17,689 nt of DNA from CAZSVE01 sp964610175. GTDB taxonomy: Bacteria > Pseudomonadota > Gammaproteobacteria > HK1. Every line of letters begins with the position of its first letter. The first letter of the stretch is position 1. The DNA is taken from the NCBI GenBank assembly GCA_964610175.1, contig CAZSVE010000062.1:1-17689 (forward strand), written 5' to 3'. Shown one piece after another: positions 1-7,948 of this stretch. The notes beneath the pieces are model-generated. The model did no database searches and was not told the DNA's origin. It saw only the letters and a list, made by a program, of their open reading frames with translations. The translations under genes were made by a program, and so were the position numbers.

Positions 1-229
1 TTTGATGTCCAATCAGAGCTTACCAAGCTGTCCAGTTTTTGGGGGCCACTTTAACCCAAGTTCAGAACTGGAATAATGAGGATTGAAACTCGGATCACGG
101 AGATTTTCCAAAACACGACCACGTCATCATCCTCGTGGTCACTGACAAGATTCCCAACAGCGTCGTGGAATAAGATCCTACAATGCCCATGTGCGACAAC
201 CAAGCAGTCACAAGAATGGAAGGCGAATA
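1..229. other. Upstream non-coding stretch with a hairpin
   Basis: I see no convincing gene here. A perfect 7-bp inverted repeat (GACCACG at 117-123, CGTGGTC at 134-140, 10-nt loop) lies about 90 bases before the ietA start. It could be an operator or just a structured leader; there is no T-run to make it a terminator. The first 55 bases, around the motif ctgtccagtttttgggggcc (30-49), have the look of an insertion-sequence end, but I find no matching inverted copy in the window, so this is only an impression. Confidence 0.4.
218..223 (+). promoter_or_regulatory. Ribosome binding site of ietA
   Basis: GGAAGG lies six bases before the ATG at 230. It favours that start over the in-frame ATG at 191, which would add 13 residues (MRQPSSHKNGRRI) not expected in the family. 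Confidence 0.6.
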
Positions 230-1237
230 ATGGCAAGAGCGGATTTACTGATTCGTCTCGTCCAATCCGGTACACGGGGCGACAAGGCCACCTTCAGAAA
301 GGTCGTCGAGGCGATCATCGCCGAAGAGCACGCCAAACAGCACAAGGTGCTGGCCGAGAAGCTGGAGGGGATGCTGAACGCCGCGCCGGTGGAGCGTCCC
401 ATGACCAATGGCGGCGCCCCCATGCTGGATCAGCGCATGGGTAATCTATTCCATGAGGTCATGCCGCAACGAACACTCGCGGATCTCATCCTGCCCGATG
501 AGGTTCAGCAGATTTGCCAAGGCCTGATTCAGGAACAGCACCGCACCGATCTGCTGAGATCCTACAACCTGGAGCCTCGCAACCGCGTCCTGCTCATCGG
601 ACCGCCGGGCAATGGCAAGACCTCGCTGGCCGAGGCCATCGCGGAGGCGCTAGTGGTTCCACTACTCGTGGTTCGCTATGAAAGTGTCGTCGGCACCTAC
701 CTGGGCGAGACCGCGGTCCGGCTGAGGAAGCTGTTCGAGTATGCCGCCACGCGAAAATGCGTCCTCTTTTTCGACGAGTTCGAGACCCTCGGCAAGGAAA
801 GAGGCGACCTGCACGAGAGCGGAGAGATCAAGCGGGTGGTGAGCTCGCTGCTCATGCAGATCGACAACCTGCCAAGCCATGTCATGGTACTCGGGGCCAC
901 CAATCACGCGGAATTGCTAGACCGCGCCGTATGGCGGCGCTTCCAGGTGCGTATGACGTTGCCCAGCCCGACCCAGGCGCGCCTGACGGAGTGGTTCGAG
1001 AAGTTCCAGCGGCGGATCGATATCCCCCTGGGATATGCACCCGGCACATTAGCTAAACGTATCCAGGGATCGAACTTCGCGGAAGTCGAGGAATTCGGCG
1101 CTACCGTGTTTCGACAGTATGTATTGGAACAACCGGATGCCCAGATGAAGAAGATCGTATCCAAAACTCTCCGGGATTGGTCCGCCAGATCGGTGACCGT
1201 GGCGCAACAGAACGGATTGGAGGTGAAAGATGGCTGA
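230..1237 (+). CDS. ietA: IetA-like AAA ATPase (protease-partner ATPase)
   Basis: A 335-residue AAA+ ATPase. The helical N-terminus (about 1-50, starting MARADLLIRL) is typical of ATPases encoded beside subtilisin-like proteases. The AAA core has Walker A GPPGNGKT (124-131), Walker B VLFFDE (178-183), a sensor-1 Asn near 225 in LGATN, and arginine-finger candidates in DRAVWRRF (231-238). In Agrobacterium the ietAS pair was described as a plasmid stability module, with IetS acting as the toxin-like protease and IetA needed to counter it; homologous pairs were later reported as anti-phage defence. The stop codon overlaps an ATG at 1231 that would have started the protease, but that frame closes after four codons at a TAG (1243-1245). 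The ATPase itself looks intact and full length, so it has probably lost its working partner. Assignment to the family is firm; function here is inferred. Confidence 0.85.
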   Translation: MARADLLIRLVQSGTRGDKATFRKVVEAIIAEEHAKQHKVLAEKLEGMLNAAPVERPMTNGGAPMLDQRMGNLFHEVMPQRTLADLILPDEVQQICQGLIQEQHRTDLLRSYNLEPRNRVLLIGPPGNGKTSLAEAIAEALVVPLLVVRYESVVGTYLGETAVRLRKLFEYAATRKCVLFFDEFETLGKERGDLHESGEIKRVVSSLLMQIDNLPSHVMVLGATNHAELLDRAVWRRFQVRMTLPSPTQARLTEWFEKFQRRIDIPLGYAPGTLAKRIQGSNFAEVEEFGATVFRQYVLEQPDAQMKKIVSKTLRDWSARSVTVAQQNGLEVKDG

Positions 1238-1342
1238 GCTGTAGCAGTTCAGCTTTGATCTGGCACTGCACCTGAAAGAAGATGTCTCCACGTATAAGAT
1301 TATGAAACTCTTGTTTGTTCGCGAGGATCCTGGGATTTGAAA
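1231..1342 (+). pseudogene. Lost 5' end of the protease gene (start then TAG)
   Basis: An ATG overlapping the end of ietA by seven bases reads MAEL and then hits TAG. Past the stop the same frame reads QFSFDLALHLKEDVSTYKIM and ends at a TGA before the next gene. The overlapping start is where ietS is expected to begin, but beyond the first residues I cannot recognise protease sequence. Treat it as the junction left when the middle gene pair arrived, or as a decayed N-terminus. Confidence 0.4.
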
Positions 1343-2248
1343 ATGAGAAATAAAAAAATCATCGTTGCTGCTCTAAATATTACAATGCATCCCCATTCGC
1401 CAGAGAAATACTATCGGCTGTTCCAGGATGTTCGCGCCATGGAACTCAAAAAACCGTATCGCGGAAACAGCTACGGTATGATTGGATTGATGAGTACGCT
1501 GAAAGCCGAAGAAGAAATTACGGAAAGGACGGAGATTGCCGGTTTGATCTATCGATTTCTTCAGTTTGACCCGGATGAGCCATGGATAAATTTCCGTGAA
1601 GGGAAGCAAGCAAAACCGGAAGATCTTGCGGCAGTGCAAATCCCGGATCATCTGCGACCCGGTTATGCCTCGTTCCATTTCCTTTTCTCTCCCTTCCATC
1701 ACCGTTTGTTCTTCGAAACCACCACAGAGAAGCGTGAGAAATTCACTCCAGGCAGCATGCGTACACTGGTCGAGAATCTCTTGAACGATTCCCGTCTGCA
1801 CAACAAATACGCTCCGGTCGATGTTACAGTAGAGCCAACAATGGATGCTCTGGATCGCATCTTTTCGCTGCCGCACCTGAGCCGTCTGGAGATGAGGATC
1901 AATCGCCCGAATCCCGACACGGGCGACGATGAGTTGGAGAAGGAAGTGTTCGAGCGTCTCAATAATCAAAACGCGGACCGCGAGGAGATCAAGTTGACAG
2001 CGACGCCCGGCAAATCCCTACAACCGGACGACAGCACAACATCATTGGCCAGAATCGCGCAAAACAATGGCTATGTGAAAGCGTCCGGTCATGATGAAAA
2101 CCGCACTCTCACCGAAGAAAGCACAGAGCAACATCCGTGGAAAGAATCGGTTTCCTATAATCCCAACCTGACTACGGCAGCCGACGCGCTCCGAGAAAAG
2201 GCGCGCGAGATGTGGCAAAAGATAAAAGACAGGCTACGTAGTACATAG
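1343..2248 (+). CDS. DUF4747-like protein, possible defence gene
   Basis: A 301-residue soluble protein. The N-terminal 170 residues fit my memory of the DUF4747 family: a beta strand with VAALNI then HPHSPEKYYRLF, a RGNSYGMIG segment, an acidic-polar stretch with W (FDPDEPWINFREGK), IPDHLRPG and then FHFLFSPFHHRLFFE. The C-terminal third is charged and low in complexity and ends in a basic helix. No catalytic motif that I know is evident. ATG 1343 has GGGA seven bases upstream and is preferred; the in-frame TTG at 1337, with GAGGA upstream, is an alternative. It is followed after 28 bases by a four-helix membrane protein, suggesting a two-gene unit. The A-rich start and position inside a broken ietAS locus point to horizontal arrival. 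Family call moderate; function unknown. Confidence 0.65.
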   Translation: MRNKKIIVAALNITMHPHSPEKYYRLFQDVRAMELKKPYRGNSYGMIGLMSTLKAEEEITERTEIAGLIYRFLQFDPDEPWINFREGKQAKPEDLAAVQIPDHLRPGYASFHFLFSPFHHRLFFETTTEKREKFTPGSMRTLVENLLNDSRLHNKYAPVDVTVEPTMDALDRIFSLPHLSRLEMRINRPNPDTGDDELEKEVFERLNNQNADREEIKLTATPGKSLQPDDSTTSLARIAQNNGYVKASGHDENRTLTEESTEQHPWKESVSYNPNLTTAADALREKAREMWQKIKDRLRST

Positions 2249-2276
2249 ATTGTAAACACCGAAACGGAGAACGCCG

Positions 2277-2834
2277 ATGAAATGGTTCAAGTTCTACGAG
2301 GACCTGCACGGTAGTTTCAGAATCTATTGGAGGGCCTATGGAGGATGGAGCGCCTTGGTACGTTCTCCCTATCTATTCTTGGCCATAGTGTTCTCTTGTC
2401 TCATGTTCCCTTATTGGGAAGAAGCGTGGTGGCAGGTTGCCTTGAATACCATCTCCAACCTTTTGGGATTTTCCATAGGTGGCTACGCGATCTGGTTGGC
2501 CATCGGCGACCAAAAGTTTACGGACAAACTTGCCGGTCCCGGTAGAGATAATGGGAAACACTCACCCTACATTACCGTAAACGCTACCTTCGTCCACTTC
2601 GTGTTCGTGCAGCTTTTAGTCATGCTGACCGCCTTGTTATTCCAAGCATGGATACCGGAATATAACGGATCGGTCTATATTCAGATCGGAACGGTGACTT
2701 GGTTTTTATCGGCGATTGGATACACCCTATTTCTCTATGCGTTATTTATGGCGCTTGCCGCCGCATTTACCGTTTTCCGTGTGTCCCAATGGTATGACCG
2801 TTTTATTGCTTTTGAGAAAAAAACCAAGGGATAA
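2277..2834 (+). CDS. Four-helix membrane protein, partner of DUF4747 gene
   Basis: 185 residues with an amphipathic N-terminus (MKWFKFYEDLHGSFRIYWRA) and four hydrophobic segments, at about 27-44 (SPYLFLAIVFSCLMFPYW), 50-73 (WQVALNTISNLLGFSIGGYA), 100-124 (VNATFVHFVFVQLLVMLTAL) and 133-168 (TVTWFLSAIGYTLFLYALFM and following). A short basic tail follows. I do not recognise the family. The gene begins 28 bases after the DUF4747-like gene, with a purine-rich CGGAGA just before the start, so the two are probably co-transcribed. A small multi-helix membrane protein next to a soluble sensor-like protein resembles the effector arrangement of abortive-infection systems, but that is inference from architecture only. 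Confidence 0.7.
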   Translation: MKWFKFYEDLHGSFRIYWRAYGGWSALVRSPYLFLAIVFSCLMFPYWEEAWWQVALNTISNLLGFSIGGYAIWLAIGDQKFTDKLAGPGRDNGKHSPYITVNATFVHFVFVQLLVMLTALLFQAWIPEYNGSVYIQIGTVTWFLSAIGYTLFLYALFMALAAAFTVFRVSQWYDRFIAFEKKTKG

Positions 2835-2904
2835 AGCTACTGATACATGATTTTGGAACTTGAGATCGAACACCGCCATAAGACGATTCACATGTGGAAT
2901 GTGA

Positions 2905-4110
2905 ATGATGATCGGTTCGCGAACCGAATTCAAAGTTGCTAACCCCACGGAAAAGGAAACGGCTGTCGTAAAATCCCTATTCGCGGATGCGAGGAACCGG
3001 AAACTGCTCTCTCCGGCCGAGAGCATCAACGGATTGACCGTAGGGGCAATTCAATACGACTCGGCCCAATTTGAGCCGGTAGGCAACCGATTCAATCCTT
3101 TTCTGCACGATTTACCAAGCCTCGTTTCCGCCTTCGGCAGCGGCTATCGAAGATCCATCAAGCCGGACTGCGTTTTCCCCGGCGGAAGAATGCTGTATCA
3201 GGAGGATTTGGGATCATCGAGACAGGATAACTACGTCATCGCGCCGGTAGTACCATCGATTCGGAATACCCCGCCAGGCAACCAAACCGCGATCCCCGGC
3301 CCCGGCAAGCAACCGGAAAGCCTCGGCGTCGCTTATTCGTCTGGCACGAGTAATGCCACCGCATTGATCAGCCGCGCCGCCGGTGTCTGTTATGACTCCC
3401 TTCAGCAACTATTTACCGAACAGGCAGCGGACGTCGATACCCGCGCCTTTGATGCGCCATTACTCAAGGCCATGTTGGTGCACGGCTGCGCGTGGGGTGA
3501 TGTTGGCCCGAAGATCGCGGATCTGCTACGAACCAAGGAGAACAAAAGACAGATTAGCGGGCTTGTCAGCCGGTGGATGGGCTATGGGGTTCCGCAAGTG
3601 GATCGCGTGTTGGACTGCACAGCGCAGCGGGCGACATTATTGGGGTTCGGGCAACTTTCCGACGGCAAGGCCCATGTGTTTCGGTTGCCGTTGCCGCCCT
3701 CTTTGGGGGCCCGACCTGAATGGCGACGCCTGACAGTGACCCTTGCCTGGTTGTCGCCGATATCCCCTGGAACGCAAAAGTACAGAACCGCAGGCTTGTG
3801 GTTCGAGGTTAAGGGTATTTCTCTCGCGAAGGACAGACAAGAGAGCTGTAGCGGCACTGGCGGCTGGCAGACAGTCAAGCGAGGAACGGTCCAACACGAA
3901 GTGTTCGAAGGCCACAAAGCGGAGCCGTTCAGCGATGGGGGCGCCATCGAAATCAAAGTGAACTGCCGTGAAGATGCCGAAAAAATTAAAAAGCCTGTCG
4001 CGTATGGGTTGGCGATGTCGCTGGAAGTGGCCGAGGATGTCGATATCGCTGTTTACGACGAGATCCGAATGCGCATTGTGGCGCCTGCGCCTGCGCCTGC
4101 TGCGCCTTAA
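2905..4110 (+). pseudogene. ietS: C-terminal half of IetS-like subtilisin protease
   Basis: A 401-codon open frame matching the second half of the S8 peptidases that pair with IetA-type ATPases. Visible landmarks are LLSPAESINGLTVGAI (34-49), RRSIKPDCVFPGGR (82-95) and the catalytic serine motif SSGTSNATAL (145-154, Ser149). The catalytic Asp and His regions, normally some 300-350 residues further upstream, are absent; the frame is closed by a TGA at 2902-2904. A weak GGA precedes ATG 2905, so a truncated product could be made, but it could not be an active triad protease alone. After the catalytic domain comes a beta-rich region with LPLPPSLGARPEWRRLTVTL and a tail of Ala-Pro repeats. The missing half is replaced by the DUF4747 and membrane-protein genes. 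Strong call for the family, and for truncation. Confidence 0.8.
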
Positions 4111-4185
4111 GATGCAGTAGGCTGCAAATCAAGTGGCATCCCCGGCCCATGCCGGAAACGATACAAACCAATAGGACAACCCACC

Positions 4186-4500
4186 ATGTTCGACAACGAC
4201 ATTTTCGAAAAATGGCTCGATACCAAGTCACAGGAGATCGTCGAGAAGATGGGCCGGGGAGAGCAATTGCGCACGGAGGAGATGATGGTGCTCGTCCTTG
4301 AGGCCCAATCCAATCATTTCTATCACCTGGATCGGGATCTCCGCAATGAAATAAAAACGCTGCGCGAGGATATGAATATGCTGCGCGAGGATATGAATAA
4401 ACGTTTCGAAGAGGTCATGCGGCGTATGGATCGCTTCATGTTTTGGTCATTGGGAATCACCATAGCGGCAGCGGCGTTCGTGGTCAGTTATCTGAAGTAG
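4186..4500 (+). CDS. Small coiled-coil protein with C-terminal membrane anchor
   Basis: 104 residues. An acidic helical N-terminus (1-50) leads to a heptad-rich coiled coil (about 52-82) containing a direct heptad duplication LREDMNM/LREDMNK, encoded by near-identical 21-base units starting at 4360. A single hydrophobic segment (FMFWSLGITIAAAAFVVSYL, 84-103) ends the protein, so it would be a tail-anchored inner-membrane protein facing the cytoplasm. AGGA lies about ten bases before the ATG. It resembles the small coiled-coil/TM proteins common in gammaproteobacteria and variable in heptad number; their role is unknown. It lies 75 bases after the ietS remnant and convergent to uvrB. Confidence 0.75.
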   Translation: MFDNDIFEKWLDTKSQEIVEKMGRGEQLRTEEMMVLVLEAQSNHFYHLDRDLRNEIKTLREDMNMLREDMNKRFEEVMRRMDRFMFWSLGITIAAAAFVVSYLK

Positions 4501-4538
4501 CGTAAAGTATCGGGAAACCTCGGAAATCATTACCCCAA

Positions 4539-6533
4539 TCATCTCCCCTCCTGGATCCGCCGAATCTCGTCCCGAATCGCCGCCGCTTCCTCGAACTCGA
4601 GATTCTCGGCATGTCGGTACATGCGGGCCTCCAATTGCGCCATGGCCTTTTTACGTTTATCGGGTGATTGCGCCAAGTATTCGGCGGTCTCCTCGGCGAC
4701 ATGATACTGCTTCTTGGTCTGCGCAGTGTCCGTGCGGCTGCCTTCCAGGATATCGGTGATGGTCTTTTCGATGCCCCGGGGCGTAATGCCGTGGGTTTCA
4801 TTGTAGGCGATCTGTTTTTGCCGCCGCCGCTCGGTTTCGTCGATGGCGCGTTGCATGGAGCCGGTCTCGGTGTCCGCGTACAGGATCGCCTTGCCGTGGA
4901 TGTTGCGTGCCGCGCGCCCGATAGTCTGGATGAGCGAGCGCTCGGAACGCAAAAAGCCTTCTTTGTCGGCATCCAGGATGGCCACCAGCGACACCTCCGG
5001 CATATCCAGGCCCTCCCGCAGCAGATTGATACCCACCAACACATCGAATTTCCCCAGGCGCAGATCACGAATGATCTCCACCCGCTCCACGGTATCGATG
5101 TCCGAGTGTAGATAACGCACCGCAACACCGTGTTCGGCTAGATAGTCGGTAAGGTCCTCGGCCATGCGCTTGGTCAGGGTGGTGACCAATATTCGTTCCC
5201 GGGCGGCGACACGAAGCCGAATCTCCGAGAGCAGATCGTCTACCTGGGTGCTGGCAGGACGCACCTCCAATTCCGGGTCCACGAGCCCCGTGGGGCGCAC
5301 CACCTGTTCCGCGATCTGTCCTGCATATTCCTTTTCGTAGAGACCCGGCGTCGCGGAGGTGAAGATGATTTGCGGTGCCAGGGCCTCGAATTCCTCGAAG
5401 CGGAGTGGTCGGTTGTCCATGGCCGATGGCAGGCGGAACCCATACATTACCAGGGTCTCCTTACGGGATCGGTCGCCCCGGTACATGGCGCCCAGTTGTG
5501 GCACCGTGACATGGCTTTCGTCGATGATGAGCAGGCCATTGGCGGGGAGATAATCGAACAGGGTTGGCGGAGGCTGGCCTGCTTCCCGTCCGGAAAGGTA
5601 GCGGGAGTAGTTTTCGATACCCTTGCAATAGCCCAGTTCCTGCATCATTTCGAGGTCGAACAGGGTTCGTTGCTCCAAACGCTGCGCCTCTACCAGTTTG
5701 TTGGCCAGGGTCAATTCCGCCAGGCGCTCCCTGAGTTCCACCTTGATGACATCGATAGTCGCCAGAATGGTCTCCCGGGGCGTCACGTAATGGCTTTTGG
5801 GATAGATGGTAAGCCGGGGAACGCGCCGCGCCACCACGCCCGTCAGCGGATCGAAAAAGGCAAGGGATTCGATTTCATCATCGAACAGCTCTATGCGCAC
5901 CGCCTCGCGTTCCGATTCCGCGGGATAGATATCGATCACCTCGCCCCGCGCTCGATAGGCACCCCGCTTGAGTTCCGTGTCGTTACGGGTGTATTGGATC
6001 TCCGCCAGGCGACGCAGGATCTTTCTTTGCTCCATGCGCTCGCCGCGCTTCAGGTGCAAAACCATGGAATGAAAGGCCACCGGGTCACCCAGCCCATAGA
6101 TGGCCGATACGGTTGCCACGATCACTACGTCTTCCTGTTCCAGCAGGGCCTTGGTGGCCGAGAGTCGCATCTGTTCGATGTGGTCGTTGATGGATGCGTC
6201 TTTTTCTATGTAGAGATCGGAGGCGGGGACATAGGCCTCCGGCTGATAGTAATCGTAATAGGAGACGAAATACTCCACTGCGTTGTGGGGGAAAAACTCC
6301 CGCATTTCCCCATAGAGCTGCGCTGCCAGGGTCTTGTTGGGTGCCAGAATCAATGTCGGCCTTTGCGCGTTTGCGATCACGTTGGCGATGGTATAGGTCT
6401 TTCCGGAACCGGTAACCCCCAGGAGGACCTGATGGCTGAGGCCATCTTCGAGACCCGCCGCGAGCGCGCCGATGGCCGAACCCTGGTCTCCAGAGGGCTT
6501 GAATTTGGCATTGAGTTGGAATGTGCTTGACAT
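4539..6533 (-). CDS. uvrB: Excinuclease ABC subunit B
   Basis: 664 residues, the usual length for UvrB, the helicase-like subunit that loads onto damaged DNA with UvrA and then recruits UvrC for dual incision in nucleotide excision repair. Seen in order: Walker A GVTGSGKT (39-46), the damage-verifying beta-hairpin region YYDYYQPEAY (92-101), Walker B IIDESH (336-341), the YRGDRSRKETLVMYGFRLPS linker, helicase motifs V/VI (GLDMPEVSLVAILDADKEGF then QTIGRAARN) and a C-terminal UVR domain (ARMYRHAENLEFEEAAAIRD) that contacts UvrC. No clear Shine-Dalgarno precedes the ATG and I see no LexA box upstream. It is divergent from gnd, with a dispersed repeat copy in the shared upstream region. Complete. 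Confidence 0.98.
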   Translation of the reverse strand: MSSTFQLNAKFKPSGDQGSAIGALAAGLEDGLSHQVLLGVTGSGKTYTIANVIANAQRPTLILAPNKTLAAQLYGEMREFFPHNAVEYFVSYYDYYQPEAYVPASDLYIEKDASINDHIEQMRLSATKALLEQEDVVIVATVSAIYGLGDPVAFHSMVLHLKRGERMEQRKILRRLAEIQYTRNDTELKRGAYRARGEVIDIYPAESEREAVRIELFDDEIESLAFFDPLTGVVARRVPRLTIYPKSHYVTPRETILATIDVIKVELRERLAELTLANKLVEAQRLEQRTLFDLEMMQELGYCKGIENYSRYLSGREAGQPPPTLFDYLPANGLLIIDESHVTVPQLGAMYRGDRSRKETLVMYGFRLPSAMDNRPLRFEEFEALAPQIIFTSATPGLYEKEYAGQIAEQVVRPTGLVDPELEVRPASTQVDDLLSEIRLRVAARERILVTTLTKRMAEDLTDYLAEHGVAVRYLHSDIDTVERVEIIRDLRLGKFDVLVGINLLREGLDMPEVSLVAILDADKEGFLRSERSLIQTIGRAARNIHGKAILYADTETGSMQRAIDETERRRQKQIAYNETHGITPRGIEKTITDILEGSRTDTAQTKKQYHVAEETAEYLAQSPDKRKKAMAQLEARMYRHAENLEFEEAAAIRDEIRRIQEGR

Positions 6534-6589
6534 GGGTAGCGACAGGTAATTCTCGAAGGCCGAAAAGTAATGCTTCGACTGTGATCCAA

Positions 6590-6670
6590 CGAAACTTCGC
6601 TAGAGCAAAATCAGTGTTTTTGTGAAATGGCGACTCATTTACGAAGATGAGCCGGAAATAAACAAATTAT
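6590..6670 (+). repeat. Dispersed intergenic repeat, copy 1
   Basis: The segment tagagcaaaatcagtg (6601-6616), then cgactcatttacgaagatga (6631-6650) and gccggaaataaacaaat (6651-6667), aligns along its length with three other intergenic segments in this window. This copy lacks most of the left third. It lies between the divergent uvrB and gnd starts. Confidence 0.8.
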
Positions 6671-6816
6671 TGGCCGCGCCAAGGAAAAAACGACTATTCT
6701 ACTTGTTTTGGTATATTTTTTATTTCTCGCTCGGCTTCATAAATGAGTCGAGTTTCACAAAACACTATATTTGGTATATGTCGGCAACCAAAAACAGAAC
6801 CACGGGAAACAGAAAC

Positions 6817-7731
6817 ATGGATATCGGAATCATCGGACTCGGAAAGATGGGTACTGGCATGGCCGAACGACTGTCGAAAGCTGGTCATCGGGTGGTGACC
6901 TTCGATGAGAATGAAGCGGCCATCCGGGTAGCCAGTGCCCATGGTGCCGAGGGCGCGCGGGACATCGCCGACATGATCGAAAAATTACCCCTGCCTGGCC
7001 GCGTGGTGTGGGTGATGGTGCCCGCCGGAGACCCCACAGAACAGGTCCTCGACACGCTGCTCCGTGGATTGCATGTCGGTGATATGGTCGTGGATGGCGG
7101 AAACAGTCATTACAAGGACTCCATGCGGCGGGCGGTTTTGCTCGAAGGGAAAGGGCTGCACTTCGTGGACGTGGGTACCAGCGGCGGCGTGTGGGGCGCC
7201 GCCAAAGGCTACAGTATGATGGTCGGCGGCAAGCCCGAGGCGGTGGAGCGGTTACGTCCCATCCTGGAAACCCTTGCCCCTGCCCCCGACCGAGGCTGGG
7301 GACGCGTGGGTCCCGCGGGGACCGGGCACTTTGTCAAGATGGTTCACAACGGTATCGAGTACGGGCTGATGCAGGCCTACGCCGAAGGGTTCGGCTTGTT
7401 GCGCCGCAAGTCGGAATTCGACCTCGACCTTGCCCAAATCGCTGACATTTGGTGTCATGGCAGCGTGGTTCGATCCTGGTTATTGGACCTGATCACACGG
7501 GTGTTGGAAGACAATCCGATGCTTTCCGGCATCGCCCCCTTCGTACCGGACTCCGGTGAAGGACGTTGGACGGTACAGGAGGCCATGGATCAGGATCTGT
7601 CGACGCCGGTGATCGCCCTGTCGCTCATGCAACGCCTTCGTTCCCGGGAGGAAGAAGGATTTTCGGACAAGCTGCTCGCGGCAATGCGCAATCGGTTCGG
7701 CGGACACACTGTCAAGAATATCCCAGAGTAA
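6817..7731 (+). CDS. gnd: 6-phosphogluconate dehydrogenase (decarboxylating), short NAD-type
   Basis: 304 residues, the length of the short bacterial 6PGDH group rather than the 470-residue NADP enzyme. It oxidises 6-phosphogluconate to ribulose 5-phosphate and CO2 in the oxidative pentose phosphate pathway. Visible: Rossmann GLGKMG (7-12); an acidic residue after beta-2 (FDENE, 29-33), which favours NAD+ over NADP+; the substrate-binding SGG (122-124) in GTSGGVWGAAKGYSMMVGG; and catalytic Lys174 with Asn178 and Glu181 in HFVKMVHNGIEYG. I chose ATG 6817 because it starts directly at the Rossmann strand; the open frame extends upstream to 6622, but that stretch overlaps the repeat and is not family sequence. 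The ribosome site is weak. A strong hairpin follows 12 bases after the stop. Confidence 0.93.
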   Translation: MDIGIIGLGKMGTGMAERLSKAGHRVVTFDENEAAIRVASAHGAEGARDIADMIEKLPLPGRVVWVMVPAGDPTEQVLDTLLRGLHVGDMVVDGGNSHYKDSMRRAVLLEGKGLHFVDVGTSGGVWGAAKGYSMMVGGKPEAVERLRPILETLAPAPDRGWGRVGPAGTGHFVKMVHNGIEYGLMQAYAEGFGLLRRKSEFDLDLAQIADIWCHGSVVRSWLLDLITRVLEDNPMLSGIAPFVPDSGEGRWTVQEAMDQDLSTPVIALSLMQRLRSREEEGFSDKLLAAMRNRFGGHTVKNIPE

Positions 7732-7743
7732 CTATCGGCTCAG

Positions 7744-7779
7744 GACACATCCGAACGTTACTACGCGTTCGGATGTGTC
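7744..7779 (+). terminator. 14-bp perfect hairpin after gnd
   Basis: GACACATCCGAACG (7744-7757) pairs perfectly with CGTTCGGATGTGTC (7766-7779) across an 8-base loop. The hairpin begins 12 bases past the gnd stop. It lacks a long T-run on either strand (attt follows on +), so it may be a terminator of weak type, a stabilising 3' end, or a protein-binding palindrome between the convergent gnd and hsdM. Confidence 0.65.
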
Positions 7780-7948
7780 ATTTGTCAGCGTTTCGCACCA
7801 AAACCAAAACGGGATGGGCTCGAATTTCAGTGCCGGGTTTCCCAGGATTTTTATTTTGCCGATACGTCGAATAAATGCCAGTGGCTGCTGTTTCTCATCG
7901 ATCACTCGCTCCCGGTTCGTGCAATCCATCACTTCCACGCCGACCCCC

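Noticed and set aside
1..60. Insertion-sequence end at the left edge
   Set aside because: The sequence looks like a terminal repeat but no mate or target duplication can be seen in the window, so not called as a feature.
1373..1969. 198-codon minus-strand frame within the DUF4747 gene
   Set aside because: It is a shadow of the plus-strand gene, which has family similarity and a downstream partner.
5370..6530. 386-codon open frame on + strand opposite uvrB
   Set aside because: It is fully antisense to an unmistakable UvrB and has no family resemblance; a by-product of GC-rich third positions.
6622..6816. 65-residue N-terminal extension of gnd
   Set aside because: It overlaps the dispersed repeat and is not part of the Rossmann enzyme family; the ATG at 6817 fits the family start.
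7732..7929. Possible small minus-strand gene after hsdM, starting MDCTNRERVIDEKQQ
   Set aside because: Its C-terminus is the translated 14-bp hairpin and it abuts the gnd stop; no family recognised, so I did not call it.
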